A DNA stretch of 64,000 bases from JBCDBD01 sp039184335 (GTDB taxonomy: Bacteria > Bacteroidota > Bacteroidia > Flavobacteriales > Flavobacteriaceae), in the NCBI GenBank assembly GCA_039184335.1, contig JBCDBD010000006.1:51086-115085 (forward strand). Direction: 5' to 3'. Shown piece after piece: positions 45,609-54,365 of this stretch (its first letter is position 1; each line of letters opens with the position of its first letter). A program made the position numbers and the translations under genes. The notes under the pieces were generated by a model. That model made no database searches. It worked only from the letters and a program-made list of their open reading frames with translations, and had not been told where the DNA came from.

Positions 45609-45947
45609 ATGTACACCTTGGCTATTGTACTTTGTTTTGGTTCTGTTTGGGCGCTGTTTTCCACGGCGAACAAGGTAGAATTCGAAAAGAAGGGGGTTAC
45701 CTTGTCACTTTCCAATAACGTGTTATTGGCAAAGGGCTTGAGTCTTATTTTGGTATTGCTTTCGACCCTGCTGCTCTGTAATCTTTTGGGTATCGCAGTA
45801 GGTATTTTATCCAATTTTGTCATTTGGATGATATTTGGCAGTGCGGTGGCCTTATTCGCTCCCTTTCCCAAGTTACGGTGGGTTCATCTTATTTTAATAA
45901 TCGTTTTGTTCAGTGTTTTGGAAGTCTTGTTCCATTTTGTTTTTTGA
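45609..45947 (+). CDS. small membrane protein (DUF3325-like)
   Basis: A 112-residue protein with about four membrane helices ('LAIVLCFGSVWALFS', 'LILVLLSTLLLCNLLGIAVGIL', 'FVIWMIFGSAVALFAPFP', 'ILIIVLFSVLEVLFHFVF'). Its size, topology and place before a PepSY protein resemble DUF3325 proteins of iron-uptake operons in Gammaproteobacteria. This is resemblance only. It is the first gene of the operon and is joined to the next by one base. Confidence 0.65.
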   Translation: MYTLAIVLCFGSVWALFSTANKVEFEKKGVTLSLSNNVLLAKGLSLILVLLSTLLLCNLLGIAVGILSNFVIWMIFGSAVALFAPFPKLRWVHLILIIVLFSVLEVLFHFVF

Positions 45948-45948
45948 T

Positions 45949-46233
45949 ATGCCCGCAAACAAAAAATATTTACTTAAAACACGTTTGGGAAGAACCAGTA
46001 AGGTTCTGGCTGCATTTCTGGGCAGTATGTTGGCGTCTATTGGCCTACATATGGCACTGGCCCTTTGGGTGGGTTTTAAGTACGTCATTCCCACCTCTAT
46101 ATTTTCGATTTTTATCGTATGGGTCACTTTTATGTTGATGGTGTATTGGATAAGGAAACCCTGGAAATCTTGGGGTTTGCTGCTATTGGTCATTCTGATT
46201 TCAACGGCCGGTATTATTATAGGGAAAATGTAA
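45949..46233 (+). CDS. small membrane protein (DUF3649-like)
   Basis: A 94-residue protein starting 'MPANKKYLLKTRLGRTSKVLAAFLGSM'. It has three helices, the second 'SIFSIFIVWVTFMLMVYWI' and the third 'SWGLLLLVILISTAGIIIG'. The 'R...kvLAA.lG' N-terminus and 'W...kpWkSWG' resemble DUF3649 iron-uptake membrane proteins that precede PepSY genes in Proteobacteria. The frame extends upstream through GTG 45913, but ATG 45949 lies one base after the previous stop, which is the typical spacing. Confidence 0.65.
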   Translation: MPANKKYLLKTRLGRTSKVLAAFLGSMLASIGLHMALALWVGFKYVIPTSIFSIFIVWVTFMLMVYWIRKPWKSWGLLLLVILISTAGIIIGKM

Positions 46234-46241
46234 CATAGGCT

Positions 46242-47978
46242 ATGGAGAAAAAGGACAGCAAAAGAAATTACAATGTGTTTTTCAATACACATACAGTCAG
46301 TGGCATCGTTATTAGTGTTGGGTTGTTCGTATGTTTCTTCGCAGGGGCATTTGCACTTTTTTTGGATAACATCAATACGTGGGAAGCCAACAAAAAGAAT
46401 GAAACCGATTACGCAAAAATAGATTACGAACGGGTCATTCAGGTTGTTGAGGAAGAAGGGTATGAAATGGATGGAAGGCAATTGGGGATTTTTCTCCGTG
46501 ATGATAACCCCTCTTACATTCAAGTAAATTCCCAACCTCTAAAAATTGAGAGGGATTCCATTGCAACTGAAGAAGCAAAAAAAATGACGGAGCAAGACTC
46601 CACGGCCCAAGCAGGTTTTTTCTTGAAAATTGACCCCGACAGCTATGAAATAAAGGCTAAAAAATTTGACTCCCATACCACACAGCTAGGTACGTTCTTA
46701 TACCATCTACATTATTTTGAACAGATTCCCACCATTGGCATTTACCTCGCTGGTTTGGTTTCCATATTCTTTTTGTTTGCAATCGTTACGGGAATAGTCG
46801 TACACTGGAAAAAAATCATTTCCAATTTTTTTACCTTTCGCCTAAAAGCCAGTTTTAAGAATCTTTGGACAGATGCGCATACGGCACTTGGCGTTATTGG
46901 ACTTCCTTTCCAGTTTATGTACGCTGTTTCCGGTTCTTTATACGGCCTTACCATTCTAATTTTCATCCCATCCATGATGATTTTATTTGATGGAGATCAG
47001 GAGGAAATGATCAGTTACATCGCTCCTGGTTTCGGCTCTGGAGAAATGGCCAATAAGACCTTGGCATCTAGACAAAACGTCAATCAACTGGTAGATAAAG
47101 CCGTTGCACAATATGATGGCAAGCATGTAAGATCAGTATTTCTCAACCTGACCAACTTTAATGATGAAAACGCACAACTCAATGTCAGTATGGAAGTGCA
47201 AGACGGGAAAGCGTTTTATAGCAATGCCAGCACAAAATACAGTTTGGCAACGGGAGAGGTCGTTTCGGAAAACAAACTGGGTGATAATTCATATACCGAT
47301 AGTGTTATCCTAACCATTCACAAATTACATTTTGCACAATATGGGGGCTACTTTATAAAGGCCATATACTTCATATTGGCATTGATTACCTGTTTCGTTA
47401 TTCTATCTGGCGTTATGGTATGGCTAGAGGCAAGGGACAATAAAAAATATGAAGCGAAAAAGAAATTCAACACCAATGTGGGGGCTATTTATTTAGGTAT
47501 TTGCATGGGACTCTTTCCCGCTATTGCCTTTTTTTTCTGTATCACAAAAATCTTCCCGTCAGAGATGGAAAATCGCTTTGGAACCATGAGCAACGTATTT
47601 TTTACCTTTTGGATAGGATATACCCTTTATGCGTATATTATTAAGGACTTTCATCGAATCAACAAACATGCTCTTTTACTGGCTGGGGCAATGGGGTTGG
47701 CCATTCCAATTTTAAATGGACTACAATCGGGACTATGGCCTTGGATTTCGTTATCGCAAGGCTATGTGGACACTTTTTTTATAGATATCAGTTGGTTCTT
47801 TTTGGGGTTGATCTCCTTAACAACCGCACTTTCTGCACAACGATTGGTAGCTCAGCGAAAAATTCGGAAAGAAAAACAAGTCAAGGAAAAACAAAAAGTA
47901 GAAGAAGAGGTGCCGATAGAGATTCCGGTAATGGCAATGAAACATTCCTCGTCCACTGAATACACAACTAATTCCTAA
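46242..47978 (+). CDS. PepSY-type inner-membrane protein (XusC/PiuB-like)
   Basis: A 578-residue membrane protein of the PepSY-associated TM family. 'NVFFNTHTVSGIVISVGLFVCFFAGAFALF' is the first helix with its conserved His. A large soluble domain follows (about 55-150), then 'LYHLHYFEQIPTIGIYLAGLVSIFFLF' with a His pair, 'VHWKKIISNFFTFRLKASFKNLWTDAHTALGVIG' with further His, and three to five more helices. Such proteins (FsqB, FoxB, PiuB, XusC) reduce ferric siderophores at the inner membrane or periplasm. His pairs on several helices would bind haem. The C-terminal tail is charged. Confidence 0.85.
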   Translation: MEKKDSKRNYNVFFNTHTVSGIVISVGLFVCFFAGAFALFLDNINTWEANKKNETDYAKIDYERVIQVVEEEGYEMDGRQLGIFLRDDNPSYIQVNSQPLKIERDSIATEEAKKMTEQDSTAQAGFFLKIDPDSYEIKAKKFDSHTTQLGTFLYHLHYFEQIPTIGIYLAGLVSIFFLFAIVTGIVVHWKKIISNFFTFRLKASFKNLWTDAHTALGVIGLPFQFMYAVSGSLYGLTILIFIPSMMILFDGDQEEMISYIAPGFGSGEMANKTLASRQNVNQLVDKAVAQYDGKHVRSVFLNLTNFNDENAQLNVSMEVQDGKAFYSNASTKYSLATGEVVSENKLGDNSYTDSVILTIHKLHFAQYGGYFIKAIYFILALITCFVILSGVMVWLEARDNKKYEAKKKFNTNVGAIYLGICMGLFPAIAFFFCITKIFPSEMENRFGTMSNVFFTFWIGYTLYAYIIKDFHRINKHALLLAGAMGLAIPILNGLQSGLWPWISLSQGYVDTFFIDISWFFLGLISLTTALSAQRLVAQRKIRKEKQVKEKQKVEEEVPIEIPVMAMKHSSSTEYTTNS

Positions 47979-47996
47979 CCACTAAATACACAACCC

Positions 47997-48401
47997 ATGA
48001 ACAATCAAATAAAAGTAGTAATGCTATGGCTAATGATAGTTATAGGGATTGTTTTACACTCCGTATTGGAGACGGCCGAAGCACTGTACTATAGCCCTTT
48101 ACCGGAAGAGCCTTATGGCGAAGGAACACCGGTCGAAGGCCATATCATTGCTATAGCCGCGATGATAGTGCCCATGCTCTTCGGATTTCTTTCCTTATTT
48201 CTCAGATCAAAGACATTTATTTGGATTGCATTGATTTATGCATCGCTATTGGGATTATTAAATATTTTCCATGCCGTTGCAGATGGTAGTCTCGAAAACA
48301 TTACCCAGTTGGTTCTTCTTAGTTCGGTTGCTGTAATAAACGTGCTGTTGGTTATTACCCTAAATAACTGGAGAAAAGAACACTTACAATCTGAAGATTA
48401 G
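47997..48401 (+). CDS. four-helix membrane protein of the PepSY operon
   Basis: A 134-residue protein with four hydrophobic segments, starting 'IKVVMLWLMIVIGIVLHSVLETAEALYY' and continuing 'VPMLFGFLSLFL', 'WIALIYASLLGLLNIFHAVADGS' and 'LVLLSSVAVINVLLVITL'. Scattered His (HSVLE, FHAV) may be haem or metal ligands. It lies 18 bp behind the PepSY gene. No named family is recognised. Confidence 0.7.
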   Translation: MNNQIKVVMLWLMIVIGIVLHSVLETAEALYYSPLPEEPYGEGTPVEGHIIAIAAMIVPMLFGFLSLFLRSKTFIWIALIYASLLGLLNIFHAVADGSLENITQLVLLSSVAVINVLLVITLNNWRKEHLQSED

Positions 48402-48476
48402 AATTCTCCATGGGAAAACATTCAAATGATCTCACTGGACCTAATCACATATAACGCATAATTTGTGAATTTTTAA

Positions 48477-48518
48477 TAATTTAGAATCATTCTACTTAAA
48501 GAATTCGCACTATTTTTG
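48477..48518 (+). promoter_or_regulatory. iron-box palindrome and -7 element, reductase/flavodoxin promoter
   Basis: TAATTTAGA-ATCAT-TCTACTTAA (48477-48499) matches the palindrome at both receptor promoters. It overlaps the expected -33 region of TATTTTTG (48511-48518), an exact -7 element. The arrangement predicts repression of the reductase/flavodoxin pair when iron is plentiful. Confidence 0.65.
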
Positions 48519-48586
48519 TCATTCGTCTGAATTAGAGACTATGGTAGTTTTTGTAGCACCAAAAAAATAGCGTAGAATTGAAGAAT

Positions 48587-49648
48587 ATGATTAAAACAGA
48601 TATGTTGATTATCGGTGCAGGGCCCACAGGGCTTTTCACCGTTTTTGAAGCTGGATTGTTAAAATTGAGATGCCATTTGATTGACTCCCTTCCTGTGCCT
48701 GGAGGGCAGTGTGCTGAGCTCTATCCTAAAAAGCCAATTTATGACATTCCTGCCTATCCCGAGATATTGGCGGGTGATTTGGTCGAAAAACTACTGGAAC
48801 AGATAAAACCCTTTGAGCCGGGTTTCACCCTGGGAGAAAGGGCTGAGACCCTGGAAAAGCTAAGAGATGGCTCCTTTATGGTCACTACGGATAAGGGTAC
48901 TGCACACAATGCCCCAGTAGTTGTTATCGCTGGGGGGTTGGGTTGCTTTGAACCAAGAAAACCACAATTAGAAAATATCGCTGATTTTGAGGATAAGGGT
49001 GTTTTCTATATGGTCAAAGACCCAGAGGTTTTTCGGGATAAAAAGGTGGTGATCGCTGGTGGCGGGGACTCTGCATTAGATTGGTCCATCTTCTTGTCCG
49101 ATGTCGCCGAGCAGGTGTACCTGGTACACCGTAGGAACGAGTTTAGGGGTGCGCTGGACTCTGTTGAAAAGGCCGGGGAACTTGCAAAGGCTGGAAAGAT
49201 AAAATTACATACTCCTTCAGAGGTGGTCTCCATTAGCGGTAACGGTAGATTGGATACTGTGACGATAAAGGAGAACGGCGAAGATGGCAAGTCCATCGAG
49301 GTAAAAACAGATTATTTTATTCCACTTTTTGGCCTTTCACCAAAATTAGGTCCATTGGCGGATTGGGGCTTGGAAATCGAAAAGAATGCCATTAAAGTCA
49401 ACAATGCCAAAGATTACCAGACCAATATCCCAGGGGTTTTTGCCATTGGTGACGTCAACACCTACGAAGGGAAATTAAAACTGATTCTCTCAGGTTTTCA
49501 CGAAGCTGCAGTGATGTGCCAGTATGCCTATAATTTGGTTCATCCCAATAAGAAGTTTGTCTTAAAGTACACCACGGTTGGTGGCGTTCACGGTTTTGAT
49601 GGATCCTCGAAAGAGGCCAAAAAAGCTGTAGTGAAGGCCATCAAGTAA
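48587..49648 (+). CDS. ferredoxin/flavodoxin--NADP+ reductase, TrxR-like type
   Basis: A 353-residue flavoprotein. The FAD motif is 'DMLIIGAGPTGLFTVFEAG', 'GGQCAELYPKKPIYDIPAYP' the conserved FNR loop, and 'VVIAGGGDSALDWSIFL' the NADP motif. 'PGVFAIGDVNTY' is the FAD-binding end and 'ILSGFHEAAVMCQYA' the C-terminal helix. This is the YumC-type FNR that lacks the CxxC of thioredoxin reductases. It passes electrons from NADPH to ferredoxin or flavodoxin. The TTG at 48578 is an alternative start, but ATG 48587 gives the normal N-terminus. It is cotranscribed with the flavodoxin, 34 bp downstream, making an electron-supply pair. Confidence 0.92.
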   Translation: MIKTDMLIIGAGPTGLFTVFEAGLLKLRCHLIDSLPVPGGQCAELYPKKPIYDIPAYPEILAGDLVEKLLEQIKPFEPGFTLGERAETLEKLRDGSFMVTTDKGTAHNAPVVVIAGGLGCFEPRKPQLENIADFEDKGVFYMVKDPEVFRDKKVVIAGGGDSALDWSIFLSDVAEQVYLVHRRNEFRGALDSVEKAGELAKAGKIKLHTPSEVVSISGNGRLDTVTIKENGEDGKSIEVKTDYFIPLFGLSPKLGPLADWGLEIEKNAIKVNNAKDYQTNIPGVFAIGDVNTYEGKLKLILSGFHEAAVMCQYAYNLVHPNKKFVLKYTTVGGVHGFDGSSKEAKKAVVKAIK

Positions 49649-49682
49649 AATGGTGTACTTCTAATTTCATTTTAGGTAGCGT

Positions 49683-50213
49683 ATGTTTGAAAAAGTAGGT
49701 TTTATTTATGGTTCTGATACCGGTGTTACCGAAGAAATCACTAATGATATTGCCAGCAAGATAACGGCACAAAGTATTGAGGTCATTGAGGTAAGCAAAG
49801 CCTCGGTTGAAGACTTTCGAAGGTTTGACTTGCTGTTTATAGGCTTGTCTACTTGGTACGATGGCGATTTGCAAAGTGACTGGGAAGATTATTATGACAC
49901 ATTTAAAACCATAGATTTTTCAGGACAAATCATTGCAATTTACGGTTTGGGCGACCAATTGGGTTACGACGACTATTTTGTAGATGGTATTGGAATGCTG
50001 GCCGAGGTTATTTTGGAAAATGGTGGAACCATCATTGGAAACTGGCCTTCAGAAGACTACGACTTTAGTGCTTCAAAAGGTCTAAAAGATGATGACACCT
50101 TCTATGGCCTTGCCTTGGATGAGGATAATGAACCCCAGAAGACACCTGAAAAAATCGAACATTGGATATCGCAGGTTCTCGATGAATACCTCGCAATTCT
50201 TCAAAAAGCTTGA
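49683..50213 (+). CDS. flavodoxin (long-chain)
   Basis: A 176-residue flavodoxin. The FMN phosphate loop is 'VGFIYGSDTGVTEEITNDIA', the isoalloxazine loops 'LSTWYDGDLQSDWEDYYDTF' (W and Y stack) and 'YGLGDQLGYDDYFVDGIG'. The extra strand of long-chain flavodoxins is present. The acidic C-terminal half is typical. Flavodoxins replace ferredoxin under iron starvation, in keeping with the iron-box promoter of this pair. Confidence 0.95.
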   Translation: MFEKVGFIYGSDTGVTEEITNDIASKITAQSIEVIEVSKASVEDFRRFDLLFIGLSTWYDGDLQSDWEDYYDTFKTIDFSGQIIAIYGLGDQLGYDDYFVDGIGMLAEVILENGGTIIGNWPSEDYDFSASKGLKDDDTFYGLALDEDNEPQKTPEKIEHWISQVLDEYLAILQKA

Positions 50214-50322
50214 ATTTTACAAAGGTCTTTTTTTTGGAAAGAAGTCCAGGTAATTTCGAAAATGATTCGAGTATCCAAATCAGGGCTTTACAGTCTACTT
50301 TATAGAACTGAAAATTTTATTG

Positions 50323-50442
50323 ATGATGGATCATTGTATTTGCCTTGATTGTGATTGTGGTCAATGTGCCTGTGAAAACTGCAAAACGGCTGCCTGTTCA
50401 TGTGATTGTTGTACTTGTGAAAAATGTGATTGCTGTAATTAA
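50323..50442 (+). CDS. metallothionein-like Cys-rich peptide (39 aa)
   Basis: A 40-codon frame (ATG 50323 or 50326) with 15 Cys in 39 residues in C-x-C, C-C and C-x-x-C arrangements ('CICLDCDCGQCACENC', 'CSCDCCTCEKCDCC'). It has acidic residues between the Cys and only a few Lys. 'CACENC' recalls the 'CACEPC' start of cyanobacterial metallothionein SmtA. It ends 3 bp before the sigma-factor gene, so the two are cotranscribed. A role in binding zinc, copper or cadmium is likely, and feedback on the neighbouring sigma factor is possible; both are inference. It is too short for usual gene finders. Confidence 0.72.
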   Translation: MMDHCICLDCDCGQCACENCKTAACSCDCCTCEKCDCCN

Positions 50443-50445
50443 AAG

Positions 50446-50967
50446 ATGAAATTATCTACTGCTAAAATTTGGGAGAAATATCATCCCGAACTACATTTTT
50501 TTACTTTAAAAAGAGTAAAGAACCCCGAGGATGTCAATGAGATCCTTCAAAATACATTTGTAAAAATCCATATAAACCTTTACCAATTAAAACAACAACA
50601 CAAAGTCAAACAATGGATTTTTCAAATTACAAGAAATGAAATCATCAATTTTCTGAGCGCAAAGAAAACAACGCATATATGGTCTTTTGAGGAGGAAATT
50701 TTAGAAGACTTTCCCTGCTGTTTTGATCGATTTATAGATGAATTGCCCCATATTTACAAAATGGTGGTGATTCCTGTTCATTTTCAGGGAAGAAAACAAG
50801 CAGAGGTAGCGAAGCAATTAGGTATTTCATTACCCAATGTCAAAGCAAGGTTGCGAAGGGCAAAGGCTCTTTTAAAAGAACGATTCAAAACCTGTTGTAA
50901 CTATCAGATCAATAAAAATGGGCTACTGATGGGTGAACCGGAATGCGTCGGTTGTGATACGGCTTAA
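50446..50967 (+). CDS. SigZ-like ECF sigma factor
   Basis: A 173-residue ECF-type sigma factor. Region 2 contains 'EILQNTFVKIHINLYQLKQQHKVKQWIFQITRNEIINFL'. Region 4 has the HTH 'RKQAEVAKQLGISLPNVKARLRRAKALLKERF'. The C-terminal tail is Cys-rich ('KTCCNYQINKNGLLMGEPECVGC'), the pattern of SigZ-like factors, which could bind zinc or act as a metal/redox switch. No anti-sigma gene adjoins it; the upstream Cys-rich peptide may serve that role. It is convergent with the ABC-transporter operon. Confidence 0.9.
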   Translation: MKLSTAKIWEKYHPELHFFTLKRVKNPEDVNEILQNTFVKIHINLYQLKQQHKVKQWIFQITRNEIINFLSAKKTTHIWSFEEEILEDFPCCFDRFIDELPHIYKMVVIPVHFQGRKQAEVAKQLGISLPNVKARLRRAKALLKERFKTCCNYQINKNGLLMGEPECVGCDTA

Positions 50968-50996
50968 GAAGTTATTTTCACCTTGCTGCATACGGT

Positions 50997-53900
50997 TTAT
51001 AGGGGTCTGACCTTTTCAAACATTTGTTTGATGTTTTCGCTTTCAACCATGGGCACTGCTTCTAAAAGCTTTTGATAGAGATCCATAAACACCTTGGGTC
51101 GATCGGGATGTTCTTCAATAAATTCAAGGACCAGTTGGTTAAATTTCTCCTGCCCAATCAATTCTTGTATTCGGTGTAAAGCAATGGCCCCTTTATTTTC
51201 TTCCATATAATCCGTACCATCGGCATAAATTGGGGCAGGTTCGGTATTGGGTTCGTTGTTTTTGTCTTTGGCGTACTTGTCGATTTTCTTTTTAATCAGT
51301 AAATCAACGGCTTCCTCACCTAGGCTTTCTTTAATAAACTGTAAGCTCAAAGCTTCAGGCAAACCTAAAATGAACATATCCGCTCCTTGTACATTGGCAA
51401 TAGTCAAGTTCTTTTGCAACCATAATTTGGCCAACCCACTACCAATGGTTTGGTAGATATACGCCTTTTCTTGCAAGCCTTCCGTGTTAGCGACCCAACC
51501 TTCTTTTTCTGAAAGTGCTATGGTATTGACGAACGTATAGCGGTCTTCTTGCCAGCGATGGATTTCCACCAATTGAAGTTGATCGTCCACTGCATTCTCA
51601 CCAAAATAGGTTTGCATAAAGGCAACGCCCTTTTTAAGGGCTTCTTGATAAAGGGCAACATTAAAAGTGTGCGTAGGCTTATGTAAAATTGAATACGAAA
51701 TAGCACCTGCTTGGCCTTTGACAATTTGATAATCCGATGATCCTATATACCAATTGAACACCTGCGGGGTATCAATGGAATAGGTAGCGACAGTTCGATT
51801 GTCAATAGTTTCCAATTTTTTCAAAGAACCACCAGTAAATGGGGTTTGACCAACTTCCGTGCTTATCTTGATACTACCTTTGACCAAATGGGCGTCCGTT
51901 GCAAAAGCATTTTGCCCTAGGGCAAATGAATCATCAAAATTTGGCATTCTTGAATCAAGTCGAGCTAAACCCTGTTCCTCCCGTTTTCGGTTTTCCAACA
52001 GCTCTTTATTACTGTCATAACCAATTATTGGCAGAAATTCCTGTACACTCCCAAAGCTTCCCATGTTTGTGATGTCTGCCTGAGAATCACCTTGCACAAA
52101 ACCAACGTATTGTTTGTTTCCTTCTAATACCAGTTGCAACAAGCTGTCTTTCTGTATGGCATGTGGAACGAGATAGGCACTTAGATGTTGTTCCTCATCC
52201 TCTTTTACCTTCTTTAATTCTTGATTATTCAGCTTCACGCTGGTCAAATGAACAAAATCCTTGATGTTCAGAAACAAAGTGTCCACCCCGCCTTCGTTAT
52301 TCAAGGTGATATTCGCAGAAAATTCAGCCCTCCTTTCTGCGGGAAATAGGTCAAGCTCCAAGTCCAAGGTTTGGTATTTGGGATGCGGTTTGGTTTCTAA
52401 ATATTTGTATTTCCTTTCATACTTGGCATCCAACCGTTCCTCTTCCGCCTCTGGGGTAAAATTTCCATTGTCATACACATTTTTGGTAATAAAGGACATC
52501 AAAAACAAAAACAGTCCAAAAAATCCCCCCATGACCGCTTTGGAAACCAAACCAAGCTGCCTATTTTTTAATGAAAGTCGATTTTTCCACTTTTTATCGG
52601 AACCGCGCTTCCATAACCAAATTCCCGCCATAACAAGGGCCATAGCAAGGGCCGACCAAAGAAGGAAAAACCAATTGGCCGACTGTTGAAATATGCCGTA
52701 GCCACTTATTTCCGAATAGTCATCCACACCAGGCGTAAATCCATAGCCTAACCGAAGATCTTGTATGATCTTCTGATCAAAAGAAATTACCAAAAATATG
52801 AACAGGGCCACACAAAGAATATGGGTCAAGATGCGATTGCTCGTCAATGCCCCCACAAAAAATACCAATCCGGCCCAAAGAACAAAATTCAAGAACGCCC
52901 AGCGGTACAGTAATAAATCTTCGGCAAAACGGCCTAATTCTATATAAGAACCGCCACCCAATATAATTTGGGTGATTAAGGATATCACAATAAAACTAAG
53001 ACTCAATACAAAACACAGTCCTATAACAGCGGCCAGTCTAGAAAGTTGGGTGACCCAAACAGGGACAGGCAAGGAATCGGTTATTTGCCAGATATTCACG
53101 GTTTTATCTTTAAAGAACAACTCTCCAGCCCATATCATGACCAACATGTTAACAAAAACACCCCATTGCAATCTAAAATACGTCATGTTGCTACTTATAG
53201 GTAGTTCATTGCCTATATAGTAGTCTGCATTCCAAGTAACATTCTGCAAAAAGACCATTAAGAAGATAATGCCAATAATGATCTTAAAGGAAACAGGGCG
53301 AACAATATTCATGAATTCCAGTTTGGATAGCGACCACAATTTGGCCAGAAAACTTGATGTTCGATATTGTTTTACCACCTTTGGAAGTGTTATCGAAGGA
53401 ATTCCAAATCCTTTCTTTTTGGTTTCCCTGATTTTTTTGGATTTATCAACTCCAGCCTGGATGAAATACTTGAAAGAAAATCTAAAATAGGCAGCTATTG
53501 CAAGTAATAGTGCCACACCAAACCAAAATAACCTGTTGTTCAAAACGTATCCTGAAAGCTTGAACATTTCTGTATTTTTTTGTGTAGGAGTCAATAACTC
53601 CGTGTAGTGCTGGGCAGCTACAAAACCTCCGGAGTCAACCAATATAAAGGCCATTAAATTAGTACCACCACCAGTCTCGTACGAAGTTTGTGCTATTAAA
53701 AAAGTAATGACCACAAGAAAAACGGCCAAATAGCTCGACGCGATTTTTCTAGTGAATACAAGCGCAAAAAATACAAGTGAGGTATAAAAAAACAGATTGG
53801 GTACCGTAAACATGATCCATCCATGAAACAAAGCCCCCCAAGGCATGGGTCCGAAGCGGTGGGCTTCCCCAATACCAGAGTAGGGCAACAACATATGGCC

Positions 53901-54266
53901 CAAGAGCATTCCTGTGCTTAGGATAACCAGATATAGAAATGCTGATAAAAATCGGCCCACAAAAAATTGTTTATCTCTAATGGGCATGGCATAGGTCCAT
54001 TGTGCAGATTTGTAGCGTATGTCCTTGTAAAGGACCCCGCCTGTAACAATGGCAATAATAATGATCATGAGCATACCCATGGCGGCATAATTTCGATATA
54101 AGATGCTGGAAGCATTCATGAGTACCCCTTCATTGGCAAAATATTTAAAGGCACCATCTGTGTACCATATCATCTGAAAGGCCAACATGAGAAAGAAAAT
54201 CAGGGTAATCCAACTAAATATTCGCTGTTTAAGCTCGTTTTTTACTATGGATACTATCGTTTTCAT
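50997..54266 (-). CDS. ABC-2 permease fused to a degenerate M1-aminopeptidase-like domain
   Basis: A 1,089-residue protein. The first half (about 1-560) is a two-part ABC-2 permease with about 12 membrane helices. The second half (about 620-1089) resembles a family M1 peptidase but lacks HExxH: the place where H-E-x-x-H is expected reads 'GSGLAKLWLQ', and 'LPEALSLQF' is the only trace of the downstream Glu. The domain is therefore probably non-catalytic and may bind peptides or act as an export adaptor. It is the last gene of the operon and pairs with the ATPase gene 99 bp upstream. Confidence 0.85.
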   Translation of the reverse strand: MKTIVSIVKNELKQRIFSWITLIFFLMLAFQMIWYTDGAFKYFANEGVLMNASSILYRNYAAMGMLMIIIIAIVTGGVLYKDIRYKSAQWTYAMPIRDKQFFVGRFLSAFLYLVILSTGMLLGHMLLPYSGIGEAHRFGPMPWGALFHGWIMFTVPNLFFYTSLVFFALVFTRKIASSYLAVFLVVITFLIAQTSYETGGGTNLMAFILVDSGGFVAAQHYTELLTPTQKNTEMFKLSGYVLNNRLFWFGVALLLAIAAYFRFSFKYFIQAGVDKSKKIRETKKKGFGIPSITLPKVVKQYRTSSFLAKLWSLSKLEFMNIVRPVSFKIIIGIIFLMVFLQNVTWNADYYIGNELPISSNMTYFRLQWGVFVNMLVMIWAGELFFKDKTVNIWQITDSLPVPVWVTQLSRLAAVIGLCFVLSLSFIVISLITQIILGGGSYIELGRFAEDLLLYRWAFLNFVLWAGLVFFVGALTSNRILTHILCVALFIFLVISFDQKIIQDLRLGYGFTPGVDDYSEISGYGIFQQSANWFFLLWSALAMALVMAGIWLWKRGSDKKWKNRLSLKNRQLGLVSKAVMGGFFGLFLFLMSFITKNVYDNGNFTPEAEEERLDAKYERKYKYLETKPHPKYQTLDLELDLFPAERRAEFSANITLNNEGGVDTLFLNIKDFVHLTSVKLNNQELKKVKEDEEQHLSAYLVPHAIQKDSLLQLVLEGNKQYVGFVQGDSQADITNMGSFGSVQEFLPIIGYDSNKELLENRKREEQGLARLDSRMPNFDDSFALGQNAFATDAHLVKGSIKISTEVGQTPFTGGSLKKLETIDNRTVATYSIDTPQVFNWYIGSSDYQIVKGQAGAISYSILHKPTHTFNVALYQEALKKGVAFMQTYFGENAVDDQLQLVEIHRWQEDRYTFVNTIALSEKEGWVANTEGLQEKAYIYQTIGSGLAKLWLQKNLTIANVQGADMFILGLPEALSLQFIKESLGEEAVDLLIKKKIDKYAKDKNNEPNTEPAPIYADGTDYMEENKGAIALHRIQELIGQEKFNQLVLEFIEEHPDRPKVFMDLYQKLLEAVPMVESENIKQMFEKVRPL

Positions 54267-54272
54267 CTGTTC

Positions 54273-54313
54273 AAAATTTTTAAGTTTTTGAATTTGAACG
54301 TTTTAAAAATTTT
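54273..54313 (-). repeat. inverted repeat between ABC ATPase and permease genes
   Basis: AAAATTTTTAA (54273-54283) and TTAAAAATTTT (54303-54313) are perfect inverted arms with a 19-nt loop in the leader of the permease gene. It may be a regulatory hairpin or a weak internal processing site; it is AT-only, so hardly stable. Confidence 0.4.
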
Positions 54314-54365
54314 ATTCATTTCGAATGTTAATTTCTCAATAAAAAAAATTTACGCTCATTTCATA

